Shown here piece by piece: positions 26,252 through 36,243 of a stretch of DNA of 39,276 nucleotides. This DNA comes from Thalassiosira profunda (lineage: Eukaryota; Bacillariophyta; Thalassiosirophyceae; Thalassiosirales; Thalassiosiraceae): NCBI GenBank assembly GCA_036939355.1, contig JALLAP010000045.1, positions 1 to 39,276 on the forward strand, read 5' to 3'. Under the pieces are notes generated by a model. It ran no database searches. It saw nothing but the letters and a program-made list of their open reading frames with translations, and was not told the origin of the DNA. A program made the position numbers and the translations under genes. Each line of letters opens with the position of its first letter. Positions within the stretch are counted from its first letter, which is position 1.

Positions 26252-28438
26252 TCAGAGCTCCTCGCCATAATTGGACGCTATCCCGACCTGCCCCTTCACG
26301 GCCGCCTTCACCTCGGTCTCGCCCACATTGGCCTCCAGTCCTCTGTACTCCCGCTGCTTCAGGAATTCGGCCGCCTCGCTTCGATACTCGATCAGCTTCC
26401 CCTGTCCCGGCAGCGCCTCGAGATCCTGCTTGGTCTTGGATATCGTTTTGGATTGCTCGTACTTTCCGGAGATCATGGAAAAGAACGGCTCGTCGTCGCT
26501 GCTGCCCTCCTCGACGTTTCCCGCAACACCCAGTGGATTGATGCCACCGTCTTGCGCACCACCCTCGCCCTCCTCGCCGTCCACAATCCCATCCTCCTTG
26601 TCCCACCGCACCACGTCGCCGAAATCGCACGAATACCTCCCGTCCCACTCCCGCAATCCCAGCGCCACGTCCAGCTCCAACGGCGTCAGCACCGGCACCA
26701 GCATCTCCTCCCTTTCCATCCGCCAGAACTTAGCAATGCTTTCCTGGCACGCGATCAACACAAAGCAGTCGATCTCGGCAAAGTTGGTGAGCTTGGATGC
26801 CGAGGAGGAGAGCTTGCCGACAGCAAAGGTGTACGCAGTGCGCCCGGTAGATTGTATTCGCCTTCGCGTGCGGGAGAGGAGCTTGCGGAAGGAGTAGGAG
26901 TTGGAGGTGGTCCCGATGAGGATTGCAATTGTCGTAGCCAGTTTTGCTTTGTTCAGCAGGAAATACCGCCGCCGCAGGGTTCTTGATAATGCGGTGGAAA
27001 GTGATGTAGAGTTGGTGGGCGACAGTGGCGAGTTGAGCACGTCGGTGTTCAGACTGCGTTGGATGGGCGAATAGGACCAAATCGCTGGTGGCCCATCTGG
27101 GGCGTTGCAACGCAGCAATATGTGGAGGAGCCGGGTGGGGGCATTGCTTTCGTATGACTCGATGTTCAAGTCGTCGCCGATGTAGAGAACCGTGCATTGG
27201 CTGAGATCCAGCTCGTCGGGTATTTCGAGGCCGCCGATTGTCCGTGGGATGTGTTGCTCCTCGACCTGTTGCAGGTTTGTTGTGTCGTCGTCGCTTGTTG
27301 CCCCTGCCTGTTTGGTATCGTTGGCACTGCACGCACCAGCTCTAGATTCATCGCAGCATGAAGTGTCGTTTGCATAGCAAGATTGGCTCGATTGTTCCTC
27401 TGTACCTGAGGCGCAGCATGCATTTGAGGCGGGGGCAGTGGCTGCATTATCTGAACTGCAAGCTCCGGTGCCGCATCCTCCACTCCCACAACCACCAGAC
27501 GTTGGCATTGCACCCAGTCTGTTCACGCTCAACTGCTGCTTCGGTATCGCTCCCAACACAACGTCCAACTTCCCCGTTCCCTCCAGCATTTGCGTCAGCT
27601 CTTCCATCGCGTGGTGGTACCTCACGTCGTACAACACTAGCAACTTCTCCCCCTTGGCACTGTCCTCCACGCTCATCTTTGCCATTGCCTCCTCTACATG
27701 TTCACCCCCGTCTCCTCTTCTGTCAACCTCTTTCGATATCAAATCAACGCACTCCTTCCAAACACTCCCACTATCAACATCCCCTACGTCCGACACGCCA
27801 AACGCATACACCACCGGGACGCTCTCAGTAGGGGCCAAACACGCATGACCGTAATGCACGATCAGATGGGCATTCAAGTGGTTGGCCGACACCTCGTCGG
27901 GACAGCACGCCCCGTAGGTGGTGTCGCCCAGCACGAACACCAGCGGGGGGCGGGCGAGGTGTTGCTCCAGCTGCGATTGCGTTTCCTCGTCCAACTGTGT
28001 GGGCGAGGGGAGCAGTTTCTGTTTGTAGGCAGCGGATATGGCGGAATCCATCAGCCAGGACACGTCGGGGGCGTCGGCGAGCAGCTCGTCGGGGAATTGG
28101 AGGGCGACGCGGCAGAGGAAGCCGTCGTCCTCTTCGCTTGCAACACTTCCTTTCTGCCCGTCAGCAGCCTCTCCTTTGCCAGCTCCTTCGGATGTGTCGC
28201 CATCGCCCAGGCTTGCAGTTGCAGAGGCAATCCTTAGCAACCTCCCACGATCTGTATTTGACGACCAGTCCAGCTTCCCAACCGCCTCTTTGGCCACGCG
28301 GTCGACCTCGTAGTACACGTCCAGAGGAACGGCGCCACGGGCAGAGGGCGACACATCACGGGATGCCGCTTCATTCGACGGCGCCGCATCGCCAAAAACG
28401 CGGCTGCCGTCGTCGAACATGATCCGCGGGGGCGCCAT
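26252..28438 (-). CDS. DPH2: Diphthamide biosynthesis protein 2 (DPH2)
   Basis: A single ORF of 728 residues from ATG 28438 (MAPPRIMFDDG). DPH2 partners DPH1 in the radical-SAM-like [4Fe-4S] enzyme that transfers 3-amino-3-carboxypropyl to the diphthamide His of elongation factor 2. Diagnostic segments are VALQFPDELLADAPDVSWLM, LGDTTYGACCPDEVSANHLN, IVHYGHACLAPTESVPVVYAF, and near the C-terminus FVLIACQESI...VLTPLELDVALG. The last carries the third-Cys region and the family's TPxELxxAL motif. DPH2 is preferred over DPH1 because of CCPDEVSA and HYGHACLAP. Odd: it is longer than usual DPH2 (about 500 residues), mainly through an N-terminal extension, a Cys-rich insert at about residues 312-380, and acidic C-terminal additions. 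An upstream open frame to 29071 is overlapped by the next gene and rejected. Confidence 0.88.
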   Translation of the reverse strand: MAPPRIMFDDGSRVFGDAAPSNEAASRDVSPSARGAVPLDVYYEVDRVAKEAVGKLDWSSNTDRGRLLRIASATASLGDGDTSEGAGKGEAADGQKGSVASEEDDGFLCRVALQFPDELLADAPDVSWLMDSAISAAYKQKLLPSPTQLDEETQSQLEQHLARPPLVFVLGDTTYGACCPDEVSANHLNAHLIVHYGHACLAPTESVPVVYAFGVSDVGDVDSGSVWKECVDLISKEVDRRGDGGEHVEEAMAKMSVEDSAKGEKLLVLYDVRYHHAMEELTQMLEGTGKLDVVLGAIPKQQLSVNRLGAMPTSGGCGSGGCGTGACSSDNAATAPASNACCASGTEEQSSQSCYANDTSCCDESRAGACSANDTKQAGATSDDDTTNLQQVEEQHIPRTIGGLEIPDELDLSQCTVLYIGDDLNIESYESNAPTRLLHILLRCNAPDGPPAIWSYSPIQRSLNTDVLNSPLSPTNSTSLSTALSRTLRRRYFLLNKAKLATTIAILIGTTSNSYSFRKLLSRTRRRIQSTGRTAYTFAVGKLSSSASKLTNFAEIDCFVLIACQESIAKFWRMEREEMLVPVLTPLELDVALGLREWDGRYSCDFGDVVRWDKEDGIVDGEEGEGGAQDGGINPLGVAGNVEEGSSDDEPFFSMISGKYEQSKTISKTKQDLEALPGQGKLIEYRSEAAEFLKQREYRGLEANVGETEVKAAVKGQVGIASNYGEEL

Positions 28439-28676
28439 GGCTGGATAATTGCAGTGAGAAGCCGGCGTGGGGGGCTCCGATCGGATGGGGCGCGTTGCCT
28501 CCCCGAGGGCAAGAGGGGTGATGGCGAGGGCGAGAGAAAGAGAATGAGTGGCGGTCGCGTGCGTGGCGGACGGGCGACGACGGAGAGCAAAACAGCAATC
28601 CGCTCCCTCAAAATTATCAGCGGCTGCGCGGCCTCCTGGCGCTCCTCCACCCTTGCTGCCGACGATATCAGTAGCC
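28439..28676. promoter_or_regulatory. Divergent promoter, DPH2 / MEKHLA gene
   Basis: These 238 bp lie between divergent ATGs. Both flanking frames stay open through much of it because of GC-rich composition. There is no recognisable element beyond an AATTGCAGT near 28447. Confidence 0.4.
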
Positions 28677-29474
28677 ATGGGCTGCCATCGTCTCCTCTCA
28701 CTCTTATGGATGGCGATATATCCTGCCGCCGTTTCGGCATTCGCCATCGCCCGGACGCCATCGGCCAGACCCATCAGTGCATCATTGCAACATCCACCCG
28801 TGCTCGCATCAACGAATGGCAGCGATGACGCCCCTGAGCTGCCGCCGCATTTCACCTCGCCATCCACTTTGGACTGGTTGCAAAAGATGGCGGCCTCGTA
28901 CAAGCTCGAACGCGGGGAGGAGCTATTGGACGTGATATTGCGAGAGAGCACTGCCGCCTCAACATCGGATGACACATCACATGCACTGAACAATCTGGCA
29001 ATTGCAATGGCCACCACCAACCTTCCTATCGCCTCGCACGATTTCCTGCGAGATCCTTCCGGCGAGGCCATCTACTGCTACGGCAACCTCGCCTTCCTGG
29101 ACGGATTTGGATACTCATGGGACGAGTTTACCCAACTTCCCAGTCGAAAGTGCGTGACGGAGGAGGAAGTGGCGGAGCGGCAGCGGCTGTTGGACGAGGT
29201 GAAGGCCAACGCGATGAAGGATGGCGTTGATGGGAAGAGTGGCGACGGGGGTGAATATTCAGCATTGGACTACGACAACCTCGTAAGAATTAGAAAGGAC
29301 GGGCGGAGGATACTCCTGAGAGGTGTCAATCTTTGGAACTGCTACGACATTTCTCCTGAAGATGCAGACACTGCCTTGGAGTTGACGAAGGCTGGGATTG
29401 AGAGCGGCGACATCAAGGCAATCGGCCAGGCGGTATGGATACGCCACGTCGACTTTTTGGAGGACGCGTCATGA
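28677..29474 (+). CDS. Plastid-targeted MEKHLA (PAS-like) domain protein
   Basis: 265 residues from ATG 28677 (MGCHRLLSLLWMAIYPAAVS). The signal peptide ends VSA-FAIARTP, an ASAFAP-type plastid-import site. Residues about 100-260 match the MEKHLA domain, a PAS-like sensor module of cyanobacteria, algae and plant HD-ZIP III factors: LPIASHDFL, YGNLAFLDGFGYSWDEFTQL, PSRKCV, ERQRLLDEVKANAMKDGV, DNLVRIRKDGRRILLRG, VNLWNCYD and GQAVWIRHVDFL. In this family LPSR and the W-N pair are hallmark positions. The ligand is unknown. Stand-alone plastid MEKHLA proteins are plausible relatives of cyanobacterial ones acquired with the plastid. The first in-frame Met after the non-ATG upstream frame was chosen because it begins the signal peptide. 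Confidence 0.82.
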   Translation: MGCHRLLSLLWMAIYPAAVSAFAIARTPSARPISASLQHPPVLASTNGSDDAPELPPHFTSPSTLDWLQKMAASYKLERGEELLDVILRESTAASTSDDTSHALNNLAIAMATTNLPIASHDFLRDPSGEAIYCYGNLAFLDGFGYSWDEFTQLPSRKCVTEEEVAERQRLLDEVKANAMKDGVDGKSGDGGEYSALDYDNLVRIRKDGRRILLRGVNLWNCYDISPEDADTALELTKAGIESGDIKAIGQAVWIRHVDFLEDAS

Positions 29475-29809
29475 TGCATACAATGCAACGCGAGAAGGCA
29501 TGTCGCAAGTCCGATTAGTATCAGCTCTCCCAGTACCCGTCCGTCCGATCGAACGGGCTGTCGCAGATGCATCGAGGGAGCAGCTGCAGCCGCCATGGTG
29601 GAGGTCACGAGAAGTGTTTCTCCAGGTTTCTCCGCGGCTAGCTCCGCCGTCCGCCGCGTCCGCGCGTCGCGCAAGCTCAGGTAGGTAACTTTACGTACGT
29701 TCTGGAACGCTACGTAGGCCCCACCGTTTCTTCGCGAGCGCAAGCGCGGCCTCACTTTTGCAACGCGGCGACCACCTCTCCGCCCCCCTCGCTCCTCTCG
29801 TCGATCTCA
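29475..29809. other. Intergenic region upstream of prolyl hydroxylase gene
   Basis: These 335 bp contain no supported gene. They lie between two co-oriented plus-strand genes and should hold the 3' UTR of the MEKHLA gene and the hydroxylase promoter. Two ACGTACGT/TACGTAGG-like stretches (29694-29716) are the only pattern seen. Confidence 0.4.
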
Positions 29810-32431
29810 ATGGGAGCCATCTTCTCCACGAACAAAGGACCCCCGCCGCCCTCTTACGTCGTCATTGCAACAGATTCAGGCGAAGCGGGGGTATTGGGAG
29901 CAGTGTCGAGATTGGAGGTCGAAGGGGCTGCGTCGTCGTCGTCGCGGTCGAAACCGAAACGAAGCGGGGAGCCGAAGAAGAGGTCGGCGTCGAACAGGGC
30001 GAACAAAAGGTGAGCCGCGTCGATGCCTCCACCCACCGAGTGGCAATGCTGCGTCGCTGGCCATCGCGCCATTGCAATTGCAATCAATGCCTCATTCACA
30101 TTCACTGCATTGCAATGCTGCGTCGCTCAAAACAGGTCGACCGATCGCAGGCTCGGCATTGCTCCCATCGGAGCCACCTCCACGCCGTCCCACGAAAAGC
30201 GGACACCCCTCGCGCGGATCCGGAGCCTGCCTCCCGCGGCGAAAGCGAGCGGTGGCACTCGCAGCCTGCGCGGACGCCCCACGCCGAGAAACGAGCGGGG
30301 CGGACGGAAAATGAACGCGCAGCGCCAGCCGGCGAAGGACGACCGGCAGCAGACGCTGGTCGGCGACGCCCTCGAGAGCGTCCGCCAGCAAAACCGCCTC
30401 GTTCCTGGCGGTGACGCGGGATACCAGACTCGCATGCCACTCAATCCTGTGCAGCAGCAGACGACAGCCTCCGGCGAGGCGTCCTCCTCCGGCAGGAAGA
30501 AGATTCGGCCCATCAGCCTTCGCCGCGGCCACGGCAAACCCGCGTCGTCGCCCTCGGCGGGCTCGCTGGCCGCGGCGGCGGCCCGAAGCCTCGCGGCCGA
30601 CGGCTACGCCCCGCACCCGATCGAGAATGCGCCGCCCGATCGCGTCGCCGTCGATCCTCCGGGCGCCATCCTCGGCGCCCTCCCGTGGATGCATCCCGCG
30701 AGCCACGGGCAGCATCAGCAGCAGCAGCAGGGGATGCCCTCCGCCGATCAGCACGCCAACTACGGCGGACACTTCTACGGCGGAGGCGGGCCGGCGTACC
30801 AGCCGGTCTATCCCCATGGGAACGGGTGGGGCTACCAGCCTCCCCACCCGCAGCCACAGCCGCAGCAGCACGTGCAGCCAATGCCGGGCAATGCCGACCC
30901 CCACCGCTCACAGCACCAGTGGACGATGCCTCCGTTCCTCGCCCCGCTGGCCGCGAGCGTGCGCCACCCCTTCGCGACGTTCATGGGCAACGGCGCCCAC
31001 CACGAGGCGGCGTGGGCGCAAAACGGCGGCGCGGGGCATCAGCAGATGATGCACGTGGTGCACGGCGCCGGCGTCGATGCGGCTGGGCGGTACGTGGCAG
31101 CGAATGCCATGAGCGAACGCAACAACGTGGCTCCTGCATCGGACGAAGCCAACGAGGACGCCATGTCCACCGAGTCGATGTCGGGCGCCCAGGACGTCGC
31201 CGAGGTCGAGACGACGTTCATCCCGTCCACGTTCGCCCCGCCCGAGTACGTCGAGCGGATCCGCGCGCGGCAGGCGGCGGCCAATGCTGCTTCGATGGAG
31301 AATGCGGCTCCAACTCCCTCGAAGGCGGCCAAGAAGAAGGGCGAGCGCCGGTCGCCTCGCTCGGCGTCCAAGTCGAAGGGCAACGCGAAGGCGGCCGTGG
31401 CCCACCAGGCGTGCTCGCCCATCACCAACCTGCCCAAGGGCCTCAAGGTCGGCAGCGCCAAGGTCGCCGCCGTCGACGAGGCCATCGAGCGCGTCGATTC
31501 GCCCCAGCCGCAGGTCCTCACCGTCTGCGGCAAGAAGGTCACGATGGTCGATCCCGTGCGCAAGGTCTTCGTCGTCGACCTCCTCTCGCCGAAGCAGTGC
31601 GACCAGATCCGCATGATGGCCGACGATCACACCCGCGAGATGGTCAAGAGCGGGAACGATGAGACGTGGCGGACGCTGTACACGTACACGAAGGTGAGAT
31701 TGTTTTGCACGCTCGGGGGGTTGCATCGACGTGCATCGAGCCTCTAACTCTGCTGGCGCCTCGCTTCTTCCTCTCTCCAGATGGATCTGCCAGTTACGGA
31801 AGTGAAGGACATGGTAAAGAAGCACACCGACGGCATCATGCTCAGCGTGAAGAAGATCGTGGGCGAGATCTTCGGCATGAAGAAGGAGGCGATGAAGCTT
31901 CGCGCCCGCAGCTGGAAGGAGCCCCATCTGCTGCTGTACCAAGTGAGTTCAAGTGCCATCTTGTGTTCAAATGCGATCCATGCCAGCATACTCGTCTCAC
32001 TGATTCGTTCTTTCTGCTCGCCTAACGCTCGAAGGCCCTCGACGGTCGTGATCCTCACACTGGCATCGAAATGCACTACGACGGATGTGAGTCTGCGTCT
32101 TTTCGTTGCACTTCGTTTGCAGCTTGAACACACATCTCATGCTTCGTTGCTTTCGTACGCAGGCGACATCACGTGGCAGGCGATGCTCACCCGTTTGGAC
32201 GAGTACGAAGGCGGAGGCACCTACTTCCGCTGCCTGCGGAAGACGATCAAGCTGCGGCAGGGCCAGGTGCTCGTCCACCCCGGCGAGCTCTACCACAAGG
32301 GCATCGACATCACGTACGGCGTGCGCGTCCTACTCGTGTGTTTCACCGACGGGATGAATCCTGGGCTCAGTGACGACTCCAAGGCGGAGAATGACGATCC
32401 GAAGTATGAGAAGAGTGTCATCATTGTGTAG
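29810..32431 (+). CDS. Prolyl 4-hydroxylase-like 2OG-Fe(II) oxygenase with N-myristoylation signal (5 exons)
   Basis: Exons 29810-30009, 30136-31693, 31781-31942, 32035-32086 and 32163-32431 join in frame (phases 2, 0, 0, 1) to give 746 residues. Donors are GTGAGC, GTGAGA, GTGAGT and GTGAGT. Exon 1 starts MGAIFSTNK, which fits MGxxxS N-myristoylation, and ends in a basic cluster (KPKRSGEPKKRSASNRANK) that could strengthen membrane binding. Residues about 70-510 are low complexity (Gln/His/Pro-rich, then Ala/Lys-rich). The catalytic domain follows: VFVVDLLSPKQCDQIRMMAD, then HYD (His654, Asp656), distal His702 in HPGELYHKG, and Arg712 in YGVRVLLVCFTDG for 2-oxoglutarate. All four residues are present. 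The family hydroxylates prolines in collagen-like, cell-wall or HIF-type substrates. No ER signal peptide is present, unlike collagen or cell-wall P4Hs, so the target is probably cytosolic or membrane-proximal. Confidence 0.78.
30043..30127 (+). repeat. 16-bp direct repeat and TTGCAA cluster inside an intron
   Basis: GCAATGCTGCGTCGCT occurs exactly at 30043-30058 and 30112-30127 within the first hydroxylase intron. Between and within them lie three TTGCAA palindromes, two of them overlapping-adjacent (ATTGCAATTGCAAT). Confidence 0.85.
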
Positions 32432-32960
32432 GTGGGGGTAGTCGTGTGTTTGTTGAGCCTGGGATGGCACTGCAATCGAGTAGAGCGTCATAACCTCTAT
32501 ATAAAAGATTGAATAGAGGGAGTCTCTGTTAGCCCATCCAAAATGTTGGCGCAAAGCAATACCTTGGCCTTGACGGAGTGTCGAGCATAGCAGGCCGAGG
32601 ATCTCGCGAGCTCCTACTCTGCAATGCGTTGGGTCGAACTACTCGTGAGGCCGAGGCGAACCGTTTCTTTTGCGCCGCCGTTTCTTTTTGGGGGAAAGAT
32701 TCCTTCGTAGCGAAGATAGCGCCCTCTCCGCGTTGCACTTTCCGCTTGCTTTTGCGCCGACGATGATGGCCCGCGTCTTGTTGGCGGCCACGCACCAGCA
32801 ACAACTCCGCCCACTCACAGCATTCTCATTCCTTGCCTGCGGCCGGGGCTGAGAGGGGAGATTGTACTGTGGTGCTGGGAGGTTGGCCACACAATCTATC
32901 GGTGCATCTCAAATCGGCGGATAATTTGCAATCATCATCTTGTGGAGAGGAGGATCGATC
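32432..32960. other. Intergenic region upstream of POT transporter
   Basis: These 529 bp lie between two co-oriented genes. Small minus-strand ORFs here are Lys/Arg-rich without homology and are not annotated. An ATTTGCAATCATC stretch (32925-32937) lies just before the transporter ATG and resembles the TTTGCAATCATT upstream of the 8-TM gene (about 5496-5507). Confidence 0.4.
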
Positions 32961-35125
32961 ATGTCGTCTAACGAGGATATTGAATTGGAAGCCATCAAGG
33001 GCGCCGATGGGGGACAGGACGGTGCATTCGAGGAGCCCGCCGTCCCGGGCGATGTGCACACCCCGCAGCAGCTGGAGACGATCCCGCTCGAATACCTCAA
33101 CGTCACCCCTTCCGGGAAAGTTAACGAGCGTCGCCCGCTGCTGCACACCGACGCCCGCGGCAACGCGTACACCTACGCGCTCAATCCCTTGATGTATTCG
33201 GTCTTCTTGATCCTCGTTCTAGAGCTGCTCGAGCGATTCTCCTTCTACGGGCTCTACATGACGCAAACCAACTATCTCACCGGATCCTACGACGACGATT
33301 GGAATGCCGACCTCACGTCGATGGAGGCGGCGTCTCTTATATCGCTGTCGACGGCGGTGGCCTACACGGTGCCATTTGTGGGTGGGATGCTCGCCGATGC
33401 GCGCCTGGGAGATTACAGGACGATTCTGGGGGGCGTCGTCTTCTTCTACTTGCCGGGGCTGTTCATCATCGCATCGTCGACGACACCCAATTGGTGGCTG
33501 GGGACGGAGCACTTCAACGTCGGGGCGTACAGGCTGGCGCTGCTCTTCCTCTGGCCCGTCGGGACGGGGACGGTGAAAGCAGTGGTGAATGTGTTTGGAG
33601 CGCGGCAGTACCATCCCGTGTTGCAGAGAAGCATGGTCGAATCGTTCTACGTGCAATTTTACATGTGCATCAAGTGAGTTGCCACGCTGCCGTTGTTTAT
33701 CTTTTGCTTGTCTGCGACCACCTCTCTTACACACTTATTCTCGGCAGTGTCGGCGCTGTTGTGGGCTGCATCGTGATACCTATTGTTGCACGAACGAGTA
33801 TCACCGCCGCCTACACGATACCGTTCGTATTGCTCCTCGTCGCTGTTCTCTTCTTTGTGGCCGGATCGAAGCGATACGTCAACGTTGTCCCGGGCCATGA
33901 GATGGAGAGCAGCAGCGGTTCGGAAGAGGAGCACAGCAATACCGACGCTCCAAAGCCAAACTTTGCAGACGTTGCCAGGATCTGTGCTCTGATTGTCCCG
34001 TTCAACATTGCGTACAGCCAGTGCCCCACGACATGTGAGTGAAATCTGTGTATGCTGTTCCAAATGAGCCTATTCTCCGCGTATCAGCGCTAATGCGGGT
34101 ATCTATATCTCTGCTGATGTAGTCATGGTGCAGGGTGTCGTGATGGAGCCGTTCATGGGCATCATCGAAGCTCCATCCCTTGACATCCTCGATTGTGAGT
34201 GCTGCACATGGTATTCACCGATGTGCTTGTTCCTGCCTGAGGAGGACTTACATCTTTACTTCCTCCGTCAGCTCTCAGCGTACTCGTCTCCGGATACTTT
34301 GTGAGCAGCTACTTTTATCCGTTCCTCGCGAGACGAAACATCAAGCTGGCAACGGGCTACAAGTTTGCACTTGGATCTGCTATCGGAGCGTGCGCCATTC
34401 TTTGGTCACTGATGGTCGAAAAATGGATACACGATGAGTACGAGCGCTCTGAAGGGCGAGTCAATGTGATTTGGCAAGCTCCGAGCTACATGCTGATCGG
34501 GGCAGGCGAAATCTTTTCAATCTCGACGGCGTAAGTGAGATGCAAATGAGCTGCTGTCGATACTTGCAATCTCTCAATCCTCACCCTGCCTCCTCCAATC
34601 AGATACGAGGTCGCGTTCACTGCCTCTCCTCCCAACAAGAAGGTGTTTGCATGTGCATTCAATCTGTTTTGCATCGGCGGTATTCCCAATATGGTTTCGC
34701 TCGGTCTTTACCAACTTTGCCGGCAGTGGTTCCAGAACAATAACGGAGGCGGCAATATTGCGCGTCTCCGGGACTACAGCGAGGCTCACGTGGCGAACTA
34801 CTTCCTGGTGTTGTTTGGGATAGTATTGTTTGGCGTGACGATCAATTTGCTGCCGCCCGTAAGAGAGTGGATAACTCGGGTGGAAAGAATCGCAGCTCAG
34901 GCTTCGTCGGGGTCTGTGGCTAGCACGCCAAAAGTCCAGAGACCGAAGAAGGGCAAAGAAGAGACAGAGGAGGCAGGAGAAGCCGATCCATTGTTGCTGG
35001 CACAAAAACACGCCCAATACCAAGAGGAAGGAAAGGAGGCCCAGATCTACCGAATGAATACGATGAAGGCCGAATTCGCCCGAGAGAAGCCCAGGAAGAA
35101 GACAACCCGAAATCTAATGGAGTAG
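32961..35125 (+). CDS. POT/PTR2 family proton-coupled oligopeptide (or nitrate) transporter (5 exons)
   Basis: Exons 32961-33673, 33748-34034, 34123-34194, 34272-34530 and 34603-35125 join in frame to give 617 residues. Donors are GTGAGT three times and GTAAGT once. PTR2 signatures are present: ELLERFSFYGLYMTQTNYLT in TM1, where the family has E-x-x-E-R-F-x-[FY]-Y-G; FLWPVGTGTVKAVVNVFGAR; FYVQFYMCINVGAVVGC across the first intron; QCPTTFMVQG; and GEIFSISTAYEVAFTASPPN across the fourth intron. About 12 helices are expected, with an acidic Ser-rich loop after the sixth (SSSGSEEEHSNT). The family imports di- and tripeptides or nitrate with protons. The N-terminal 65 residues are acidic and the C-terminal 90 are charged and cytosolic. 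The start is the ATG at 32961; an upstream in-frame TTG is ignored. Confidence 0.87.
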
Positions 35126-35408
35126 ACGGATGCGATTTGTAGGCAAATGGGCTTAGTTTGTCCATGGCTGATCTGAATCTCTACCAAACAGGCAAAGTGT
35201 AGCGATAGGCACTATCGCAGCTATCGAGTCCCCTGCAACAAACCAAACATCTTGGGTTGCACGGTCTGCGCAAACAATACCTACATGCCCTCCTAGCAGA
35301 CAGCATCGGGGCATCTGATAATCTTGACCCAAACAGAGACCGCGCTCTAGAGTTTCTATCTTCCTCTTGATGCGAACACTTGTGCCTATCCTGATCCCTC
35401 TTCTCCTT

Positions 35409-36243
35409 TCAATCGAAGAGGCTCTTCCTGTTTCTGCGGCGGCGGCGCCTCTCGCGTCTTTCGCGCCTGTCTCTACGCTTGTGGCGATCCTCGCGCCTGG
35501 GACGGTTCCGGCGACGGCGGCGGCGACCACGGCGATAACGTTGCCTGTGGAGATATGCAAGAACTTAGTGAGCAGGTATCAAGCTGGCTAGCAATCGTTA
35601 GCCCACGCCAACTTACTTGTAGTTGTCGTCACCGTAGTCCTCATCATGGATTGGATCGTAGTCGTACTCATCATGGTCGCCGGCCCAGGGGTAGTCCGTA
35701 TCCAGGTCGAGCGCATGATAGTCACAGCCTTCCCCATAATACCAGCACATGTCATCACGGTGCTCTTCGCGCTCCAACGCCCAGTCTCTGTCGCGGCCCT
35801 GGTCGCGGTGGTACGGGTCCGTACGTTTGTTGTCGCGGTTGATGGCCTGCATGTGCTTCCTCCATCGCTCTCGATCCTCCTCCCGTTGCGACCTGATTTG
35901 TTGGTTGGCGAAGAAAGGTTCAGTCTATCTTTGTATGAAGCGAAGCCCGGGAAGTTTCCAGGTGTATCACTTACCGGAACGGACGTGTGCGGAAACGACG
36001 CTCGTCGCGCTGCCAAGCACGCTTCTGGGCGGCAGTCCAGTCGCCCCAATTGTCAGGCCGGGCAAGGGCACGGTGATCTGCGTCTGGCCCTCGCAAGTTG
36101 TTGCCTTGCGCACGAAGGAAGAGTAAGATAGTGCAATTGTGTTGTCGTCGCCAACGGCAACGGAAACGAGAGCAGGGGCACTCACCAGCAACCGCAAGTG
36201 GAAGGATTGCAATAGCAATGACAATGAGATACTGAAGGTTCAT
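35409..36243 (-). CDS. Secreted protein: Trp/Arg region, acidic Asp/Tyr block, Arg-rich tail (4 exons)
   Basis: Exons 36243-36186, 36104-35975, 35892-35617 and 35544-35409 join in frame (phases 1, 2, 2) to give 199 residues. Donors are GTGAGT, GTAAGT and GTAAGT, and acceptors are AAG, CAG and CAG. The signal peptide is MNLQYLIVIAIAILPLAVAG. Next comes a basic Trp-containing part (DNWGDWTAAQKRAWQRDERR). An acidic block rich in Asp and Tyr follows (CWYYGEGCDYHALDLDTDYP, then DHDEYDYDPIHDEDYGDD). Exon 4 encodes a tail in which about 60 percent of residues are Arg (RRGRRRRRRNRPRRED and RRERRERRRRRNRK). Without the last splice the protein would end at DDNYK. I know no family with this layout. Charge-block secreted proteins occur among diatom silica-associated proteins, but there is no direct homology. 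The 283 bp to the POT gene hold nothing else. Confidence 0.68.

Noticed and set aside
28439..29071. N-terminal extension of DPH2 by 211 residues
   Set aside because: It begins at a non-ATG codon and overlaps the divergent MEKHLA gene, which has real domain support; the ATG at 28438 is preferred.
29342..29755. 137-residue minus-strand ORF
   Set aside because: It is antisense to the MEKHLA gene end, with a mixed low-complexity sequence and no supporting motif.
30023..30135. ATG 30023 as the hydroxylase start
   Set aside because: The segment has repeated GCAATGCTGCG units and intron borders; splicing from the upstream MGAIFS exon gives a cleaner protein. Not fully excluded.
32529..32890. Small Lys/Arg-rich minus-strand ORFs upstream of the POT gene
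   Set aside because: They have no homology, several overlapping frames of similar length and no splice-supported extension.
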